Shown one piece after another: positions 48,363 through 59,903 of a DNA stretch of 64,000 nucleotides. Under the pieces are notes generated by a model, which saw only the letters and a list, made by a program, of their open reading frames with translations, was not told the DNA's origin and ran no database searches. The position numbers were made by a program, and so were the translations under genes. Origin of the DNA: Enterobacter cloacae (GTDB taxonomy: Bacteria; Pseudomonadota; Gammaproteobacteria; Enterobacterales; Enterobacteriaceae); assembly GCA_014169315.1 (NCBI GenBank), contig AP022133.1:1860001-1924000 (forward strand), read 5' to 3'. Each line of letters starts with the position of its first letter. The stretch's first letter is position 1.

Positions 48363-50722
48363 AGCCGCTGATGATGATTCTGCTTTGCGTCAGTATCCGC
48401 TCCTGGGCCGAACCCGGTGATGACCGTTTACCGCCACCACCGGATGCGCAGGCGATCAATAGCGAGGCGGTATTCCAGCTTGCCATCGTACTGAATCACT
48501 ATGACACCGGTCTGGTGGTACCTGTGACGCAGCGTAGCGGTGCGTTTTTTATCTCCAGTGCCGATCTGCTACGCGCAGGGTTGCCGCCAGAGCACGTACC
48601 GACAGGCGAGGTTAATCTTTCCACGCTGTCGCAGGTTCGCGTGGAGTATGACAGCGCAGCACAGCGTTTACTGCTAACGGTTCCCCGGGACTGGGTGGCT
48701 TCCCGTGTCACCTCCTTTAGCGAACAAACGGCGCAAAACAAACCCCATTTTGGCCGGGGGGCGCTACTGAATTACGATCTCTATACCAACCGTACCGAAC
48801 ATCTCGGTGGACAGGCCTCCCTCTGGCATGAGTTTCGTTATTTTAACGAGAAGGGTTCACTCTCTTCGACCGGCTATGTCCGGGAAAATTTCGACGGTAA
48901 TGCGGATCAGCAGCAAGGGTATGTACGCTATGACACCACTGTGCTGATGACCAACGAGGAGGATGCAATCACCTGGAGCGCAGGGGACGTGATCAGCGAC
49001 GCGCTGAGCTGGAGCTCCAGCGTGCGGATGGGCGGGATCAGCTACGGGCGTGATTTTTCCCTGCGTCCTGACCTGGTGACCTGGCCGTTGCCTGAATTCT
49101 CCGGTGAGGCTGCGGTTCCTACCTCGGTTGACCTCTTTATTAATGGCTACCGCTCCGGCTCGACCCAGCTACAGCCTGGGCCGTTCACGCTCACCAATCT
49201 GCCGTATATCAACGGCGCGGGGGATGCGGTACTGATCACCACCGATGCGCTGGGTCGCCAGGTGAGCACCACGTTGCCGTTTTACGTCACCAGCGATTTG
49301 CTTAATGCTGGGCTGAGTGACGGGGCCGTGACGCTGGGCAGTCTGCGGCGCAACTACGGTATCAAGAACTTTGACTATGGCCCGGCGGCAGGCAGTGGCT
49401 CGTATCGCTATGGGATGACGGACTGGTTAACGCTGGAAGGCCATGCCGAAGGGGCAGAAGAGCTGGCGCTGGGAGGGGCGGGGACGGTGGTAAAGCTGGG
49501 GCGCTTTGGTGTGGTGAACTCCGCGTATACCCGCAGCCACATGCGCGGGGAAGATGGTGGGCAAATCAACTGGGGGTACCAGTACAGCACCAGCACATTT
49601 AGCGTGGCCACGCAGCATACCCGGCGTGACCGCGAGTTTGGCAACCTGGCATTGTATGACCAGCCGACCGTCTATGATGAAAACGACAAACCCATCGCCA
49701 GCCTTAGCCGCAATACCGACCAATATTCCCTGACGTTTAACCTCGGCCAGTACGGCAATATTGGTACAGCCTGGATAGGCGTCGAGAGCTTTGACAGGCA
49801 GAAAACCGAGCTGTTGAATCTCTCCTGGAGCCGCAATTTGTGGGGCCGTAGCAGTGTTTATCTGGCGGCCAGCCGCGATCGGCAACAGGGTGACTGGACC
49901 TTTGCGCTGTCACTGCAGGTGCCGCTGGGTGAACGCGAAAGCGCTGCTGTCTCTTTTGAGAAAACGCCAGATGCCGGCAGTACGCAGCGCATTAACTACA
50001 ACCACTCCATGCCATCCGACGGCGGGTTCAGCTGGAATATGGCGTGGGCCAACCAGTCGCAGTCGGACAACTATCAACAGGCCACGCTGGGCTGGCGCAA
50101 CAGTAACATTGAACTGCAGGGGGGCGGCTATGGCGAGCAGGACATGATGACCTGGTGGGGTGAGGCGATGGGCTCCCTCGTGCTGATGGATGGTGAGCTG
50201 TTTGCGGCGAACAAAATCAATGATGCTTTCGTGGTGATCAGCACCGACGGTCATCCGGATGTCCCGGTTAACTATGAAAACCAGCCGGTCGGGAAAACCA
50301 ATAATCATGGCTATCTGCTGGTCAGCGGCGTGTCGGCCTATTACCCGGCAAGCTACAGCATTAATACCCTCAACCTGCCCGCCGATACCCGCCTGAAAGA
50401 GACGGAACGGCGGGTTGCTGTCCGCCGCCACAGCGGTTATCTGGTGGATTTCCCGATGGAGCAGGAGCGGGTGGCCAGCGTTATTCTCCATGATGCGCAG
50501 GGGCAAGTTCTTCCTGTGGGAAGTCTGGTAAGTCGAGCTGCGCGTAGCAATGCCGTTGTGGGATATGACGGTATTGCCTGGCTGGAAAATCTTGATGATG
50601 TGAATGCGCTCGACGTGACAATGCCCGACGGGAAGCACTGTCAGGCCACGCTGACAGTGGATGCAAACCCGGAACACAAGCTGCAAACTTATGGTCCACT
50701 GGTTTGCCGGGAGCAGCCATGA
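48338..50722 (+). CDS. Outer membrane usher of archaic (Csu-type) fimbriae
   Basis: 794 residues, PapC/FimD family. A short signal sequence (LKPLMMILLCVSIRSWA) precedes an N-terminal periplasmic domain (about 30-150). A 24-strand barrel with a plug follows (FFNGYRS-like LFINGYRSGSTQLQPGPFTLTNLPYINGAGDAVL, about 265-300, is the plug boundary), and C-terminal domains hold VPVNYENQPVGKTNNHGYLLVSGVSAYYPASYSI. It secretes and assembles the pilus through the outer membrane. ATG 48338 has AGGGA 6 nt upstream; ATG 48371 is an alternative closer to the signal peptide. It overlaps the adhesin gene by 19 bp. Confidence 0.9.
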   Translation: MAVDARQLKPLMMILLCVSIRSWAEPGDDRLPPPPDAQAINSEAVFQLAIVLNHYDTGLVVPVTQRSGAFFISSADLLRAGLPPEHVPTGEVNLSTLSQVRVEYDSAAQRLLLTVPRDWVASRVTSFSEQTAQNKPHFGRGALLNYDLYTNRTEHLGGQASLWHEFRYFNEKGSLSSTGYVRENFDGNADQQQGYVRYDTTVLMTNEEDAITWSAGDVISDALSWSSSVRMGGISYGRDFSLRPDLVTWPLPEFSGEAAVPTSVDLFINGYRSGSTQLQPGPFTLTNLPYINGAGDAVLITTDALGRQVSTTLPFYVTSDLLNAGLSDGAVTLGSLRRNYGIKNFDYGPAAGSGSYRYGMTDWLTLEGHAEGAEELALGGAGTVVKLGRFGVVNSAYTRSHMRGEDGGQINWGYQYSTSTFSVATQHTRRDREFGNLALYDQPTVYDENDKPIASLSRNTDQYSLTFNLGQYGNIGTAWIGVESFDRQKTELLNLSWSRNLWGRSSVYLAASRDRQQGDWTFALSLQVPLGERESAAVSFEKTPDAGSTQRINYNHSMPSDGGFSWNMAWANQSQSDNYQQATLGWRNSNIELQGGGYGEQDMMTWWGEAMGSLVLMDGELFAANKINDAFVVISTDGHPDVPVNYENQPVGKTNNHGYLLVSGVSAYYPASYSINTLNLPADTRLKETERRVAVRRHSGYLVDFPMEQERVASVILHDAQGQVLPVGSLVSRAARSNAVVGYDGIAWLENLDDVNALDVTMPDGKHCQATLTVDANPEHKLQTYGPLVCREQP

Positions 50723-51681
50723 AGCGCGTGCTGCTGTGGATTTTACTGCTTATCTCCGGCGGTAGCTGGGCGGCGTGTACCGTCAGTACGGTGAATGCGT
50801 CTTTTGGCAGCGTCAGTTCATTTGCCCTCAGCGGCACCGGGGAAGTGGAAACGACCGGTACGCTGGTTGTGTCCTGTGATGCGGTGCTTAACCTGCTGAC
50901 TAACGACTCGATAACGCTCAACTACACGGCGGCGTCGGTATCAGGTAACAACCGCGCTACCCTGAAACGCACCGATGATTTGACCGTCACGGACGTTATC
51001 CCCACGCGTCTGTGCGGACTATCGGGCTGCGCGAGCAGCAGTGAAGTGCAAATCAGTAAAGCGTATACCTGGAGTGGTAACACCCTGCTCGGTCTGCTGG
51101 GCTCAAAACAGTACAACATTCCGCTCTATTTTCGCACGGTACCCGGGCAGAACGTTACGGCAGGGTCATACCAGGTACAGCTCACTTTTAGCGTCAACTA
51201 TGACGTTTGTTCAGTCGGTGCGCTTGGCCTTTGTACTATCTCGCAAACCGGCACGGCGACGACCAGCATTCTGCTCAATATGACCGTGACCAACGACTGC
51301 AGCACCATGAGCACACCCGATGTGAACTTCAACAGCGCACCGCTGGTACAAAGTTTCCCGACCGTTTCACAGGCTGTCGCCGTGACCTGCACCAAAGGCA
51401 GTACCTACACCATCGGTATTAATAATGGTGCAAACGCGCTCAATAACGTGCGCAGGATGGTCAGCGGCAGTAACTACATGAGCTACGACATCTATAAAGA
51501 AGCCACAACCAACCGCTGGGGTGGCAGCGGTACTGAACGCTGGGCCAGCGCGTTGTCCTCACAGGTCAGCACCGACGGGCTTTTGCGGACTTACAACTAC
51601 ACCGCCAAAATCCTTACCAACCAGAGTACTCCGCCTGCGGGTACTTACAGCGATACGCTGATCGTTGACGTTGCGTTTTAA
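50704..51681 (+). CDS. Two-domain spore coat U tip adhesin (CsuE-like)
   Basis: 325 residues. A signal peptide (about 1-23, KRVLLWILLLISGGSWA) leads into two SCPU domains (about 24-180 and 190-325), each with its own Cys pair. The second domain repeats the pilin closing pattern PAGTYSDTLIVDVAF. This two-domain plan and the last place in the operon match CsuE, the tip adhesin whose hydrophobic loops bind plastic surfaces in Acinetobacter. The first ATG overlaps the usher end; a second ATG (MKRVLLW, 50719) follows five codons later and may be the real start. Confidence 0.86.
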   Translation: MPGAAMKRVLLWILLLISGGSWAACTVSTVNASFGSVSSFALSGTGEVETTGTLVVSCDAVLNLLTNDSITLNYTAASVSGNNRATLKRTDDLTVTDVIPTRLCGLSGCASSSEVQISKAYTWSGNTLLGLLGSKQYNIPLYFRTVPGQNVTAGSYQVQLTFSVNYDVCSVGALGLCTISQTGTATTSILLNMTVTNDCSTMSTPDVNFNSAPLVQSFPTVSQAVAVTCTKGSTYTIGINNGANALNNVRRMVSGSNYMSYDIYKEATTNRWGGSGTERWASALSSQVSTDGLLRTYNYTAKILTNQSTPPAGTYSDTLIVDVAF

Positions 51682-51707
51682 CCCCACGCTTTTCCCTTTC
51701 GCAAATG

Positions 51708-51734
51708 TAAAGTTCCTGTGGGCAGTGCCGATAA
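51708..51734 (+). promoter_or_regulatory. Sigma-28 promoter of tar-cheRBYZ
   Basis: TAAA (51708-51711, extended TAAAGTTC), 15 nt, GCCGATAA (51727-51734): perfect core and spacing, 32 bp before the tar ATG and 27 bp after the pilus operon stop. It lets the receptor operon be transcribed apart from the inserted pilus genes. Confidence 0.93.
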
Positions 51735-51765
51735 CACCGTTAATAAATCTATGAGAAGGTGTTGT

Positions 51766-53433
51766 ATGTTGAACCGTATCCGCGTTGTCACAATGCTCAT
51801 GATGGTGCTGGTCATTTTCGCACTTCTTCAGCTCACTTCTGGCGGGCTCTTTTTCTCGTCGTTGAAACAAAACCAGGACAGCTTTGTCACCTCGAACGAT
51901 CTGCGCGAGCAGCAGAGTGAACTGACCTCGACCTGGGATCTGATGCTGCAAACGCGCATCAACCTGAGCCGTTCGGCTGCCCGCATGATGATGGATCCAA
52001 ACAATCAGCAGAGCAGTGCGAAAACAGATCTGTTGAAAAATGCGCGAGCCACGCTCGCGGACGCCGCAAAACATTACGACGCCTTTAAGAAGATCACCCC
52101 GCAGCCTGCAATGGAGCAGGTGAGCCAGAATATTGACGAAAAATACAACGCCTACTTTGCCGGTCTGACGGAGCTTATTCAGTTCCTGGAAGGCGGCAAT
52201 ATGGACGCCTATTTTGCCCAGCCGACGCAGGGGATGCAAAACGCACTGGGTGCGGCACTGGGCGAGTACGCCAAAGCCAGTAGCGAGCTGTATCACACAG
52301 CATTTGCGGAAAGTCAGAATGATTACCGTTTTGCCAAATGGCAGATGGCCATTCTGGCGCTGGCCCTGGTCATCGTGCTGGTGGCCGTGTGGTACGGCAT
52401 TCGCCATATCCTTCTTAACCCGCTTGGCCGCGTGATTGCCCATATCCGTGAAATTGCCGGTGGTGACCTGACCAAAACGCTGAACGTTTCCGGTCGCAAT
52501 GAGATAACCGAGCTGGCGACCAGCGTTGACCATATGCAGCGCTCGTTGATTGATACCGTTGCCAACGTGCGTAACGGCTCAGATGCCATCTATACCGGCA
52601 CCAGCGAAATCGCAATGGGGAATAACGATCTCTCTTCCCGTACTGAGCAGCAGGCTTCTGCGCTGGAAGAGACGGCCGCCAGCATGGAAGAGCTTACCGC
52701 TACCGTGAAGCAGAACGCCGATAACGCCCGTCAGGCATCTCAACTGGCTGAAAGTGCCTCCGAGACGGCACAGCGCGGTGGTCGTGTGGTGGACGGCGTG
52801 GTGAAAACCATGCATGAAATTGCCGACAGTTCGAAGAAGATTGCCGACATCATCAGCGTTATCGATGGCATTGCGTTCCAGACCAATATTCTGGCACTGA
52901 ACGCTGCCGTGGAAGCCGCGCGTGCCGGTGAACAGGGCCGTGGGTTTGCGGTGGTGGCCGGGGAAGTACGTAACCTCGCCAGCCGTAGTGCCAATGCGGC
53001 AAAAGAGATTAAAGCCCTGATTGAAGACTCCGTCTCTCGTGTGGATACCGGCTCAGTGCTGGTGGAAAGCGCGGGGGAAACCATGAATGACATCGTGAAT
53101 GCCGTGACCCGCGTAACAGACATTATGGGTGAAATCGCCTCTGCGTCTGATGAGCAAAGTCGCGGTATCGACCAGGTTGCCCTGGCGGTATCGGAAATGG
53201 ATCGTGTGACACAGCAAAACGCCGCGCTGGTGCAGGAGTCCGCCACGGCGGCCGCTGCACTGGAAGATCAGGCCAGCCGTCTGAAGATGGCGGTATCGGC
53301 ATTTCGTCTTGCTTCACTCGCGGGACATACAGTCGACCCGCATGCGACTCAACACACCCCGGCCTCCGCGCCCGCTGCAACACGTACGCGTGCCGGAGCG
53401 ACCGGACAAGATGACAACTGGGAAACATTTTAA
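51766..53433 (+). CDS. tar: Methyl-accepting chemotaxis protein Tar (aspartate receptor)
   Basis: 555 residues. TM1 about 7-30, periplasmic four-helix domain about 36-188, TM2 about 190-212, HAMP about 213-265, then the methylated helices and signalling tip (about 360-400, [45 protein letters not shown]). The ligand residues R64, R69, R73 and T154 of E. coli Tar are all conserved, so aspartate sensing is expected. The C-terminus NWETF is the CheR/CheB docking pentapeptide. ATG 51766 gives the E. coli start (M-NRIRVVT); a longer frame overlaps the promoter. No tap gene follows. Confidence 0.95.
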   Translation: MLNRIRVVTMLMMVLVIFALLQLTSGGLFFSSLKQNQDSFVTSNDLREQQSELTSTWDLMLQTRINLSRSAARMMMDPNNQQSSAKTDLLKNARATLADAAKHYDAFKKITPQPAMEQVSQNIDEKYNAYFAGLTELIQFLEGGNMDAYFAQPTQGMQNALGAALGEYAKASSELYHTAFAESQNDYRFAKWQMAILALALVIVLVAVWYGIRHILLNPLGRVIAHIREIAGGDLTKTLNVSGRNEITELATSVDHMQRSLIDTVANVRNGSDAIYTGTSEIAMGNNDLSSRTEQQASALEETAASMEELTATVKQNADNARQASQLAESASETAQRGGRVVDGVVKTMHEIADSSKKIADIISVIDGIAFQTNILALNAAVEAARAGEQGRGFAVVAGEVRNLASRSANAAKEIKALIEDSVSRVDTGSVLVESAGETMNDIVNAVTRVTDIMGEIASASDEQSRGIDQVALAVSEMDRVTQQNAALVQESATAAAALEDQASRLKMAVSAFRLASLAGHTVDPHATQHTPASAPAATRTRAGATGQDDNWETF

Positions 53434-53557
53434 CTGACATGTAAACCGTGGCGGCTTGCCGCTGTATTTAATGTGAAAGAGCAGGTTGAAGCAGTAACAG
53501 AAGTCGGGCGGTCGCAGGCCGTGCCAGTTGTATCCTGAATGTGATTAAGAAGGCGCT

Positions 53558-54420
53558 ATGACATCACCAATGCCCTCAGGGCAAACGTCATTATTGTTAC
53601 AGATGACACAGCGCCTCGCGCTGTCCGACGCGCATTTTCGTCGGATATGTCAGTTAATCTACCAGCGCGCGGGGATTGTGCTTGCCGATCATAAGCGAGA
53701 CATGGTCTACAACCGTCTGGTTCGGCGCTTGCGTACGCTGGGGCTGGATGATTTTGGGCGCTATCTGAGCATGCTCGAAGCGAACCAGAACAGCGCCGAA
53801 TGGCAGGCTTTTATTAACTCATTAACCACCAACCTGACGGCATTCTTCCGGGAAGCACATCACTTCCCGGTGCTGGCAGAGCACGCGCGCCGTCGTACCG
53901 GGGAGTATCGCGTCTGGAGTGCGGCAGCCTCTACGGGTGAAGAGCCGTACTCGCTGGCGATCACCCTCGCGGACACGTTGGGCATGGCTCCAGGGCGCTG
54001 GAAAGTGTATGCCAGCGATATTGATACCGAAGTGCTGGAGAAGGCTCGCAACGGAGTTTATCGCCAGGATGAACTGAAAACGCTGTCGCCTCAGCAGCTA
54101 CAACGTTACTTCATGCGTGGAACAGGCCCGCATGAAGGGCTGGTGCGCGTACGCCAGGAACTGGCGAACTGCGTTGAATTCGCGCCAGTTAACCTGCTGG
54201 ATAAGCAGTACAACGTTCCGGGGCCATTTGATGCCATTTTTTGCCGTAACGTAATGATTTATTTTGATAAAACGACGCAACAGGAGATTCTGCGTCGCTT
54301 TGTTCCGTTGCTCAAGCCTGACGGTTTACTGTTTGCCGGGCATTCGGAAAACTTTAGCAACCTCGTGCGTGAGTTTAGCCTGCGTGGGCAAACGGTCTAT
54401 GCACTGAGTAAGGAAAAAGC

Positions 54421-54424
<4 letters not shown>
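53558..54424 (+). CDS. cheR: Chemotaxis protein methyltransferase CheR
   Basis: 288 residues. It methylates glutamates of the receptors using S-adenosylmethionine, giving adaptation. N-terminal helical domain (about 15-90) and Rossmann-type domain (about 95-285) with the SAM loop [17 protein letters not shown] (about 124-140), YASDID (about 153-158) and [15 protein letters not shown] beta-subdomain binds the NWETF tail of Tar. It lies 124 bp after tar, and its stop overlaps cheB by ATGA. Confidence 0.96.
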
Positions 54425-55877
<1,453 letters not shown>

Positions 55878-55887
55878 GGTGTTGGAT

Positions 55888-56532
55888 ATGTTGCAACCTG
55901 CTATGAAACCCGTTGAAGAACATTCGCCCAGCGATATTATTGCCCGCATCGGTAGCCTTACGCGCATGCTGCGTGACAGCCTGCGTGAACTGGGGCTTGA
56001 CCAGGCTATCGCAGAAGCGGCAGAAGCGATTCCGGACGCGCGTGACCGTCTGGACTATGTCGTACAGATGACCGCTCAGGCGGCTGAACGTGCGCTGAAC
56101 AGCGTTGAAGCATCACAACCGCATCAGGATGCGATGGAGAAGGGCGCGAAAGCGCTGACCAAACGCTGGGACGAGTGGTTTGAGAATCCTATTGAGCTGT
56201 CGGATGCCCGTGAACTGGTGACCGATACGCGTCAGTATCTTGGTGATGTGCCGGGTCACACCAGCTTCACCAACGCGCAGTTGCTGGACATCATGATGGC
56301 GCAGGATTTCCAGGATCTGACCGGTCAGGTTATCAAGCGCATGATGGATGTGATTCAGGAGATTGAACGTCAGTTACTGATGGTGCTGCTGGAGAATATC
56401 CCGGAACCGGCCTCTCGTCCGAAGCGCGAGAACGAAAGCCTGCTCAATGGCCCGCAGCTTGACGCCACCAAAGCAGGCGTTGTGGCAAGCCAGGATCAGG
56501 TGGACGACCTGCTGGACAGCCTCGGCTTCTGA
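55888..56532 (+). CDS. cheZ: CheY-P phosphatase CheZ
   Basis: 214 residues, long helical hairpin. The catalytic Gln147 region is [23 protein letters not shown] (about 140-162), with D143 and Q147 intact; the C-terminal peptide [16 protein letters not shown] docks to CheY. It removes phosphate from CheY-P near the receptor cluster. ATG 55888 gives the E. coli length; a GTG three codons upstream exists. It ends the tar-cheRBYZ operon. Confidence 0.96.
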   Translation: MLQPAMKPVEEHSPSDIIARIGSLTRMLRDSLRELGLDQAIAEAAEAIPDARDRLDYVVQMTAQAAERALNSVEASQPHQDAMEKGAKALTKRWDEWFENPIELSDARELVTDTRQYLGDVPGHTSFTNAQLLDIMMAQDFQDLTGQVIKRMMDVIQEIERQLLMVLLENIPEPASRPKRENESLLNGPQLDATKAGVVASQDQVDDLLDSLGF

Positions 56533-56541
56533 TTGTACTTC

Positions 56542-56573
56542 CCGCCTCAGGTTGCGAACGCGGCCTGAGGCGG
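56542..56573. terminator. Hairpin after cheZ
   Basis: A perfect 10-bp stem, CCGCCTCAGG / CCTGAGGCGG, with a 12-nt loop, 10 bp after cheZ. There is no T run, so it may stabilise the 3' end or act with Rho. Confidence 0.5.
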
Positions 56574-56683
56574 TAAACGCGAAGAATCACCGAAAAGAGC
56601 CAGAATAAACTGGCTTTTCCCGCCATTGGATTTCCGCTGCACTGGCATGATACCCGTGACTAAATGGGCTGCGAGCATGCACT

Positions 56684-57832
56684 GTGGCAGAAGATAACGA
56701 CGACAAAACGGAAGCCCCCACACCCCACCGACTTGAAAAAGCGCGTGAGGAAGGGCAGATCCCCCGATCCCGAGAACTGACATCCCTGCTGATCCTGATT
56801 GTGGGTGTGTGCGTTATCTGGTTGGGTGGGGAGTCGCTCGCCCGCAGACTGGCAGGAATGCTCTCAGCAGGGTTACGTTTTGACCACAGTATGGTTAATG
56901 ACCCCAATCTGATCCTCGGACAAATTATTTTGCTGCTTAAAGGGGCGATGACCGCCTTGCTGCCGCTTATCACAGGCGTGGTGCTGGTGGCGATTGTGTC
57001 ACCGGTTATGCTCGGTGGCCTGGTGTTTAGCGGCAAATCGTTGCAGCCTAAATTCTCCAAACTCAACCCGCTCCCGGGTATAGCCCGTATGTTTTCCGCC
57101 CAGACCGGTGCCGAGCTGGTTAAAGCGATCCTCAAATCCACCCTGATGGGAAGTGCCGCCGGGTTTTACCTGTTGCACAACTGGCCCGACATGATGCGCC
57201 TGATCAGTGAATCACCGTTAAGTGCAATGAGTAACGCCATGAATCTCATCGGGTTGGGCTCGCTGCTGGTGGTGCTGAGCATTATTCCAATGGTGGGCTT
57301 TGACGTTATCTTCCAGCTTTATAGTCACTTCAAGAAGTTACGGATGTCACGCCAGGATATCCGTGATGAATATAAGCAAATGGAAGGTGACCCGCATGTA
57401 AAAGGGCGTATTCGCCAGATGCAGCGTGCCGCCGCCCGTCGACGGATGATGGAGGATGTACCAAAAGCCGACGTCATCGTCACTAACCCGACCCACTACT
57501 CCGTTGCGCTGCGATACGACGAAAACAAAATGAGCGCACCGAAAGTGGTGGCGAAAGGGGCGGGGTTGATAGCGCTGCGCATCCGCGAAATCGGTACCGA
57601 AAACCGCGTGCCAATTCTGGAGGCCCCGCCGCTGGCGCGTGCCTTATATCGCCACGCGGAAATCGGACAACAAATCCCGGGACAACTCTACGCCGCCGTG
57701 GCGGAAGTGCTGGCCTGGGTATGGCAATTGAAACGCTGGCGTCTGGCTGGCGGTCAACGGCCTGTGAAACCTGAAAACCTTCCGGTGCCTGCCGCGCTGG
57801 ATTTTATGAACGAGAAGGACACTGATGGCTAA
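56684..57832 (+). CDS. flhB: Flagellar type III export protein FlhB
   Basis: 382 residues. N-terminal cytoplasmic tail, four membrane segments (about 30-50, 88-110, 142-160, 185-210) and a cytoplasmic domain with the self-cleavage site N269-P-T-H (VTNPTHYSVALRYDENK). Cleavage switches export from hook to filament proteins. The start is GTG, giving MAEDNDDKTEAPTPHRLEKAREEGQIPRSREL. It is 151 bp after cheZ and overlaps flhA by 8 bp. A class II (FlhDC) promoter is expected in the gap but was not fixed. Confidence 0.96.
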   Translation: MAEDNDDKTEAPTPHRLEKAREEGQIPRSRELTSLLILIVGVCVIWLGGESLARRLAGMLSAGLRFDHSMVNDPNLILGQIILLLKGAMTALLPLITGVVLVAIVSPVMLGGLVFSGKSLQPKFSKLNPLPGIARMFSAQTGAELVKAILKSTLMGSAAGFYLLHNWPDMMRLISESPLSAMSNAMNLIGLGSLLVVLSIIPMVGFDVIFQLYSHFKKLRMSRQDIRDEYKQMEGDPHVKGRIRQMQRAAARRRMMEDVPKADVIVTNPTHYSVALRYDENKMSAPKVVAKGAGLIALRIREIGTENRVPILEAPPLARALYRHAEIGQQIPGQLYAAVAEVLAWVWQLKRWRLAGGQRPVKPENLPVPAALDFMNEKDTDG

Positions 57833-59903
57833 TCTGGTGGCAATGTTGCGCCTGCCCGGCAACCTGAAATCGACTCAATGGCAGATCCTTGCCGGGCCGA
57901 TCCTCATCCTGCTAATTTTGTCGATGATGGTACTGCCGCTACCGGCATTCATCCTCGATCTGCTTTTCACATTCAACATTGCGTTGTCCATCATGGTGCT
58001 GCTGGTGGCGATGTTCACCCAGCGTACCCTTGAGTTTGCGGCGTTCCCGACCATTTTGCTGTTTACCACCTTGCTGCGACTGGCGCTGAACGTGGCGTCC
58101 ACGCGTATTATCCTGATGGAAGGTCACACCGGCGCGGCGGCGGCGGGTAAAGTGGTTGAGGCTTTCGGCCACTTCCTCGTGGGCGGTAACTTTGCTATCG
58201 GTATCGTGGTGTTCGTTATCCTCGTTATCATCAACTTTATGGTTATCACCAAAGGTGCCGGGCGTATCGCCGAAGTGGGCGCGCGTTTCGTGCTGGACGG
58301 GATGCCGGGTAAACAGATGGCGATCGACGCCGACCTGAACGCCGGGCTTATCGCCGAGGATGAAGCCAAAAAACGCCGTGCAGAAGTGACCCAGGAAGCG
58401 GACTTCTACGGTTCGATGGACGGTGCGAGTAAGTTTGTGCGTGGGGATGCCATCGCGGGCATTCTTATCATGGTGATTAACGTGGTGGGCGGCCTTCTGG
58501 TTGGGGTGTTGCAGCACGGTATGGACATGGGGCATGCGGCGGAAAGTTATACGCTGTTGACCATCGGTGACGGCCTCGTCGCCCAGATCCCGGCGCTGGT
58601 TATCTCTACCGCTGCGGGTGTTATCGTGACCCGCGTCAGCACCGATCAGGATGTTGGCGAGCAGATGGTCGGACAGCTTTTCAGCAATCCGCGCGTAATG
58701 CTGCTGGCGGCGGCGGTGCTCGGTCTGCTCGGCCTGGTTCCGGGTATGCCAAACCTGGTGTTCCTGCTGTTCACCGCCGGTTTGCTGGGTCTTGCCTGGT
58801 GGATGCGCGGACGTGAAAGCAAGCCAGTTGCGGAGCCTGCGCCGGTAAAAGTACCGGAGAACACGCAAGCCGTCGAAGCAACCTGGAATGATGTTCAGCT
58901 GGAAGATTCACTGGGAATGGAAGTGGGTTATCGCCTGATCCCAATGGTGGATTTCCAGCAGGATGGTGAACTGCTTGGCCGTATCCGCAGTATCCGTAAA
59001 AAATTCGCCCAGGATATGGGCTTCCTGCCACCGGTTGTCCACATCCGTGACAACATGGATCTCCCGCCTGCGCGCTATCGCATTCTGATGAAAGGGGTGG
59101 AAATTGGCAGCGGTGATGCCTATCCAGGTCGCTGGCTGGCGATTAACCCGGGCACGGCGGCAGGAACGTTGCCGGGTGAACAAACCATCGATCCGGCCTT
59201 TGGTCTGGCGGCTATCTGGATTGAAAGCGCACTGAAAGAGCAGGCGCAAATCCAGGGTTATACCGTAGTGGAAGCCAGTACCGTGGTGGCGACCCATCTT
59301 AACCACCTGATTGGTCAATTCTCGGCAGAGCTGTTTGGTCGCCAGGAAGCACAGCAACTGCTCGACCGCGTGACGCAGGAGATGCCGAAGCTGACCGAAG
59401 ATCTGGTGCCGGGTGTGCTGACGTTAACCACGCTGCACAAGGTGCTGCAAAATCTGCTCGACGAAAAAGTTCCTATCCGCGATATGCGCACCATTCTGGA
59501 AACGCTGGCCGAACATGCACCGCTGCAAAGCGATCCGCACGAGTTGACGGCGGTCGTGCGCGTGGCGCTGGGTCGTGCAATCACCCAGCAATGGTTCCCG
59601 GGAACCGGCGAAGTGCAGGTGATTGGTCTCGATACGCCACTTGAACGTCTGCTGCTTCAGGCATTGCAGGGTGGTGGTGGGCTGGAGCCGGGTCTGGCTG
59701 ACCGCTTACTGGCACAAACCCAGGAGGCGCTGGCGCGTCAGGAGATGCTGGGTGCGCCACCGGTTCTGCTGGTTAACCACGCGCTGCGACCGTTACTGTC
59801 GCGCTTCCTGCGTCGTAGCCTGAATCAACTGGTGGTGTTGTCGAACATGGAGCTGTCGGATAACCGTCACATTCGTATGACCGCGACGATTGGAGGCAAA
59901 TAA
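57825..59903 (+). CDS. flhA: Flagellar type III export gate protein FlhA
   Basis: 692 residues. The first 320 hold about eight membrane segments, with the conserved FHIPEP family loop FVLDGMPGKQMAIDADLNAGLI (about 145-166) and D208-type proton-coupling residue nearby. The cytoplasmic domain (about 345-690) forms the ring that docks chaperone-substrate complexes. It is coupled to flhB and touches flhE by the TAATG junction at 59903. Confidence 0.97.
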   Translation: MANLVAMLRLPGNLKSTQWQILAGPILILLILSMMVLPLPAFILDLLFTFNIALSIMVLLVAMFTQRTLEFAAFPTILLFTTLLRLALNVASTRIILMEGHTGAAAAGKVVEAFGHFLVGGNFAIGIVVFVILVIINFMVITKGAGRIAEVGARFVLDGMPGKQMAIDADLNAGLIAEDEAKKRRAEVTQEADFYGSMDGASKFVRGDAIAGILIMVINVVGGLLVGVLQHGMDMGHAAESYTLLTIGDGLVAQIPALVISTAAGVIVTRVSTDQDVGEQMVGQLFSNPRVMLLAAAVLGLLGLVPGMPNLVFLLFTAGLLGLAWWMRGRESKPVAEPAPVKVPENTQAVEATWNDVQLEDSLGMEVGYRLIPMVDFQQDGELLGRIRSIRKKFAQDMGFLPPVVHIRDNMDLPPARYRILMKGVEIGSGDAYPGRWLAINPGTAAGTLPGEQTIDPAFGLAAIWIESALKEQAQIQGYTVVEASTVVATHLNHLIGQFSAELFGRQEAQQLLDRVTQEMPKLTEDLVPGVLTLTTLHKVLQNLLDEKVPIRDMRTILETLAEHAPLQSDPHELTAVVRVALGRAITQQWFPGTGEVQVIGLDTPLERLLLQALQGGGGLEPGLADRLLAQTQEALARQEMLGAPPVLLVNHALRPLLSRFLRRSLNQLVVLSNMELSDNRHIRMTATIGGK

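Noticed and set aside
57939..58868. 309-codon open frame antisense to flhA
   Set aside because: His/Gln/Arg-rich composition from reading flhA backwards; no motif or RBS.
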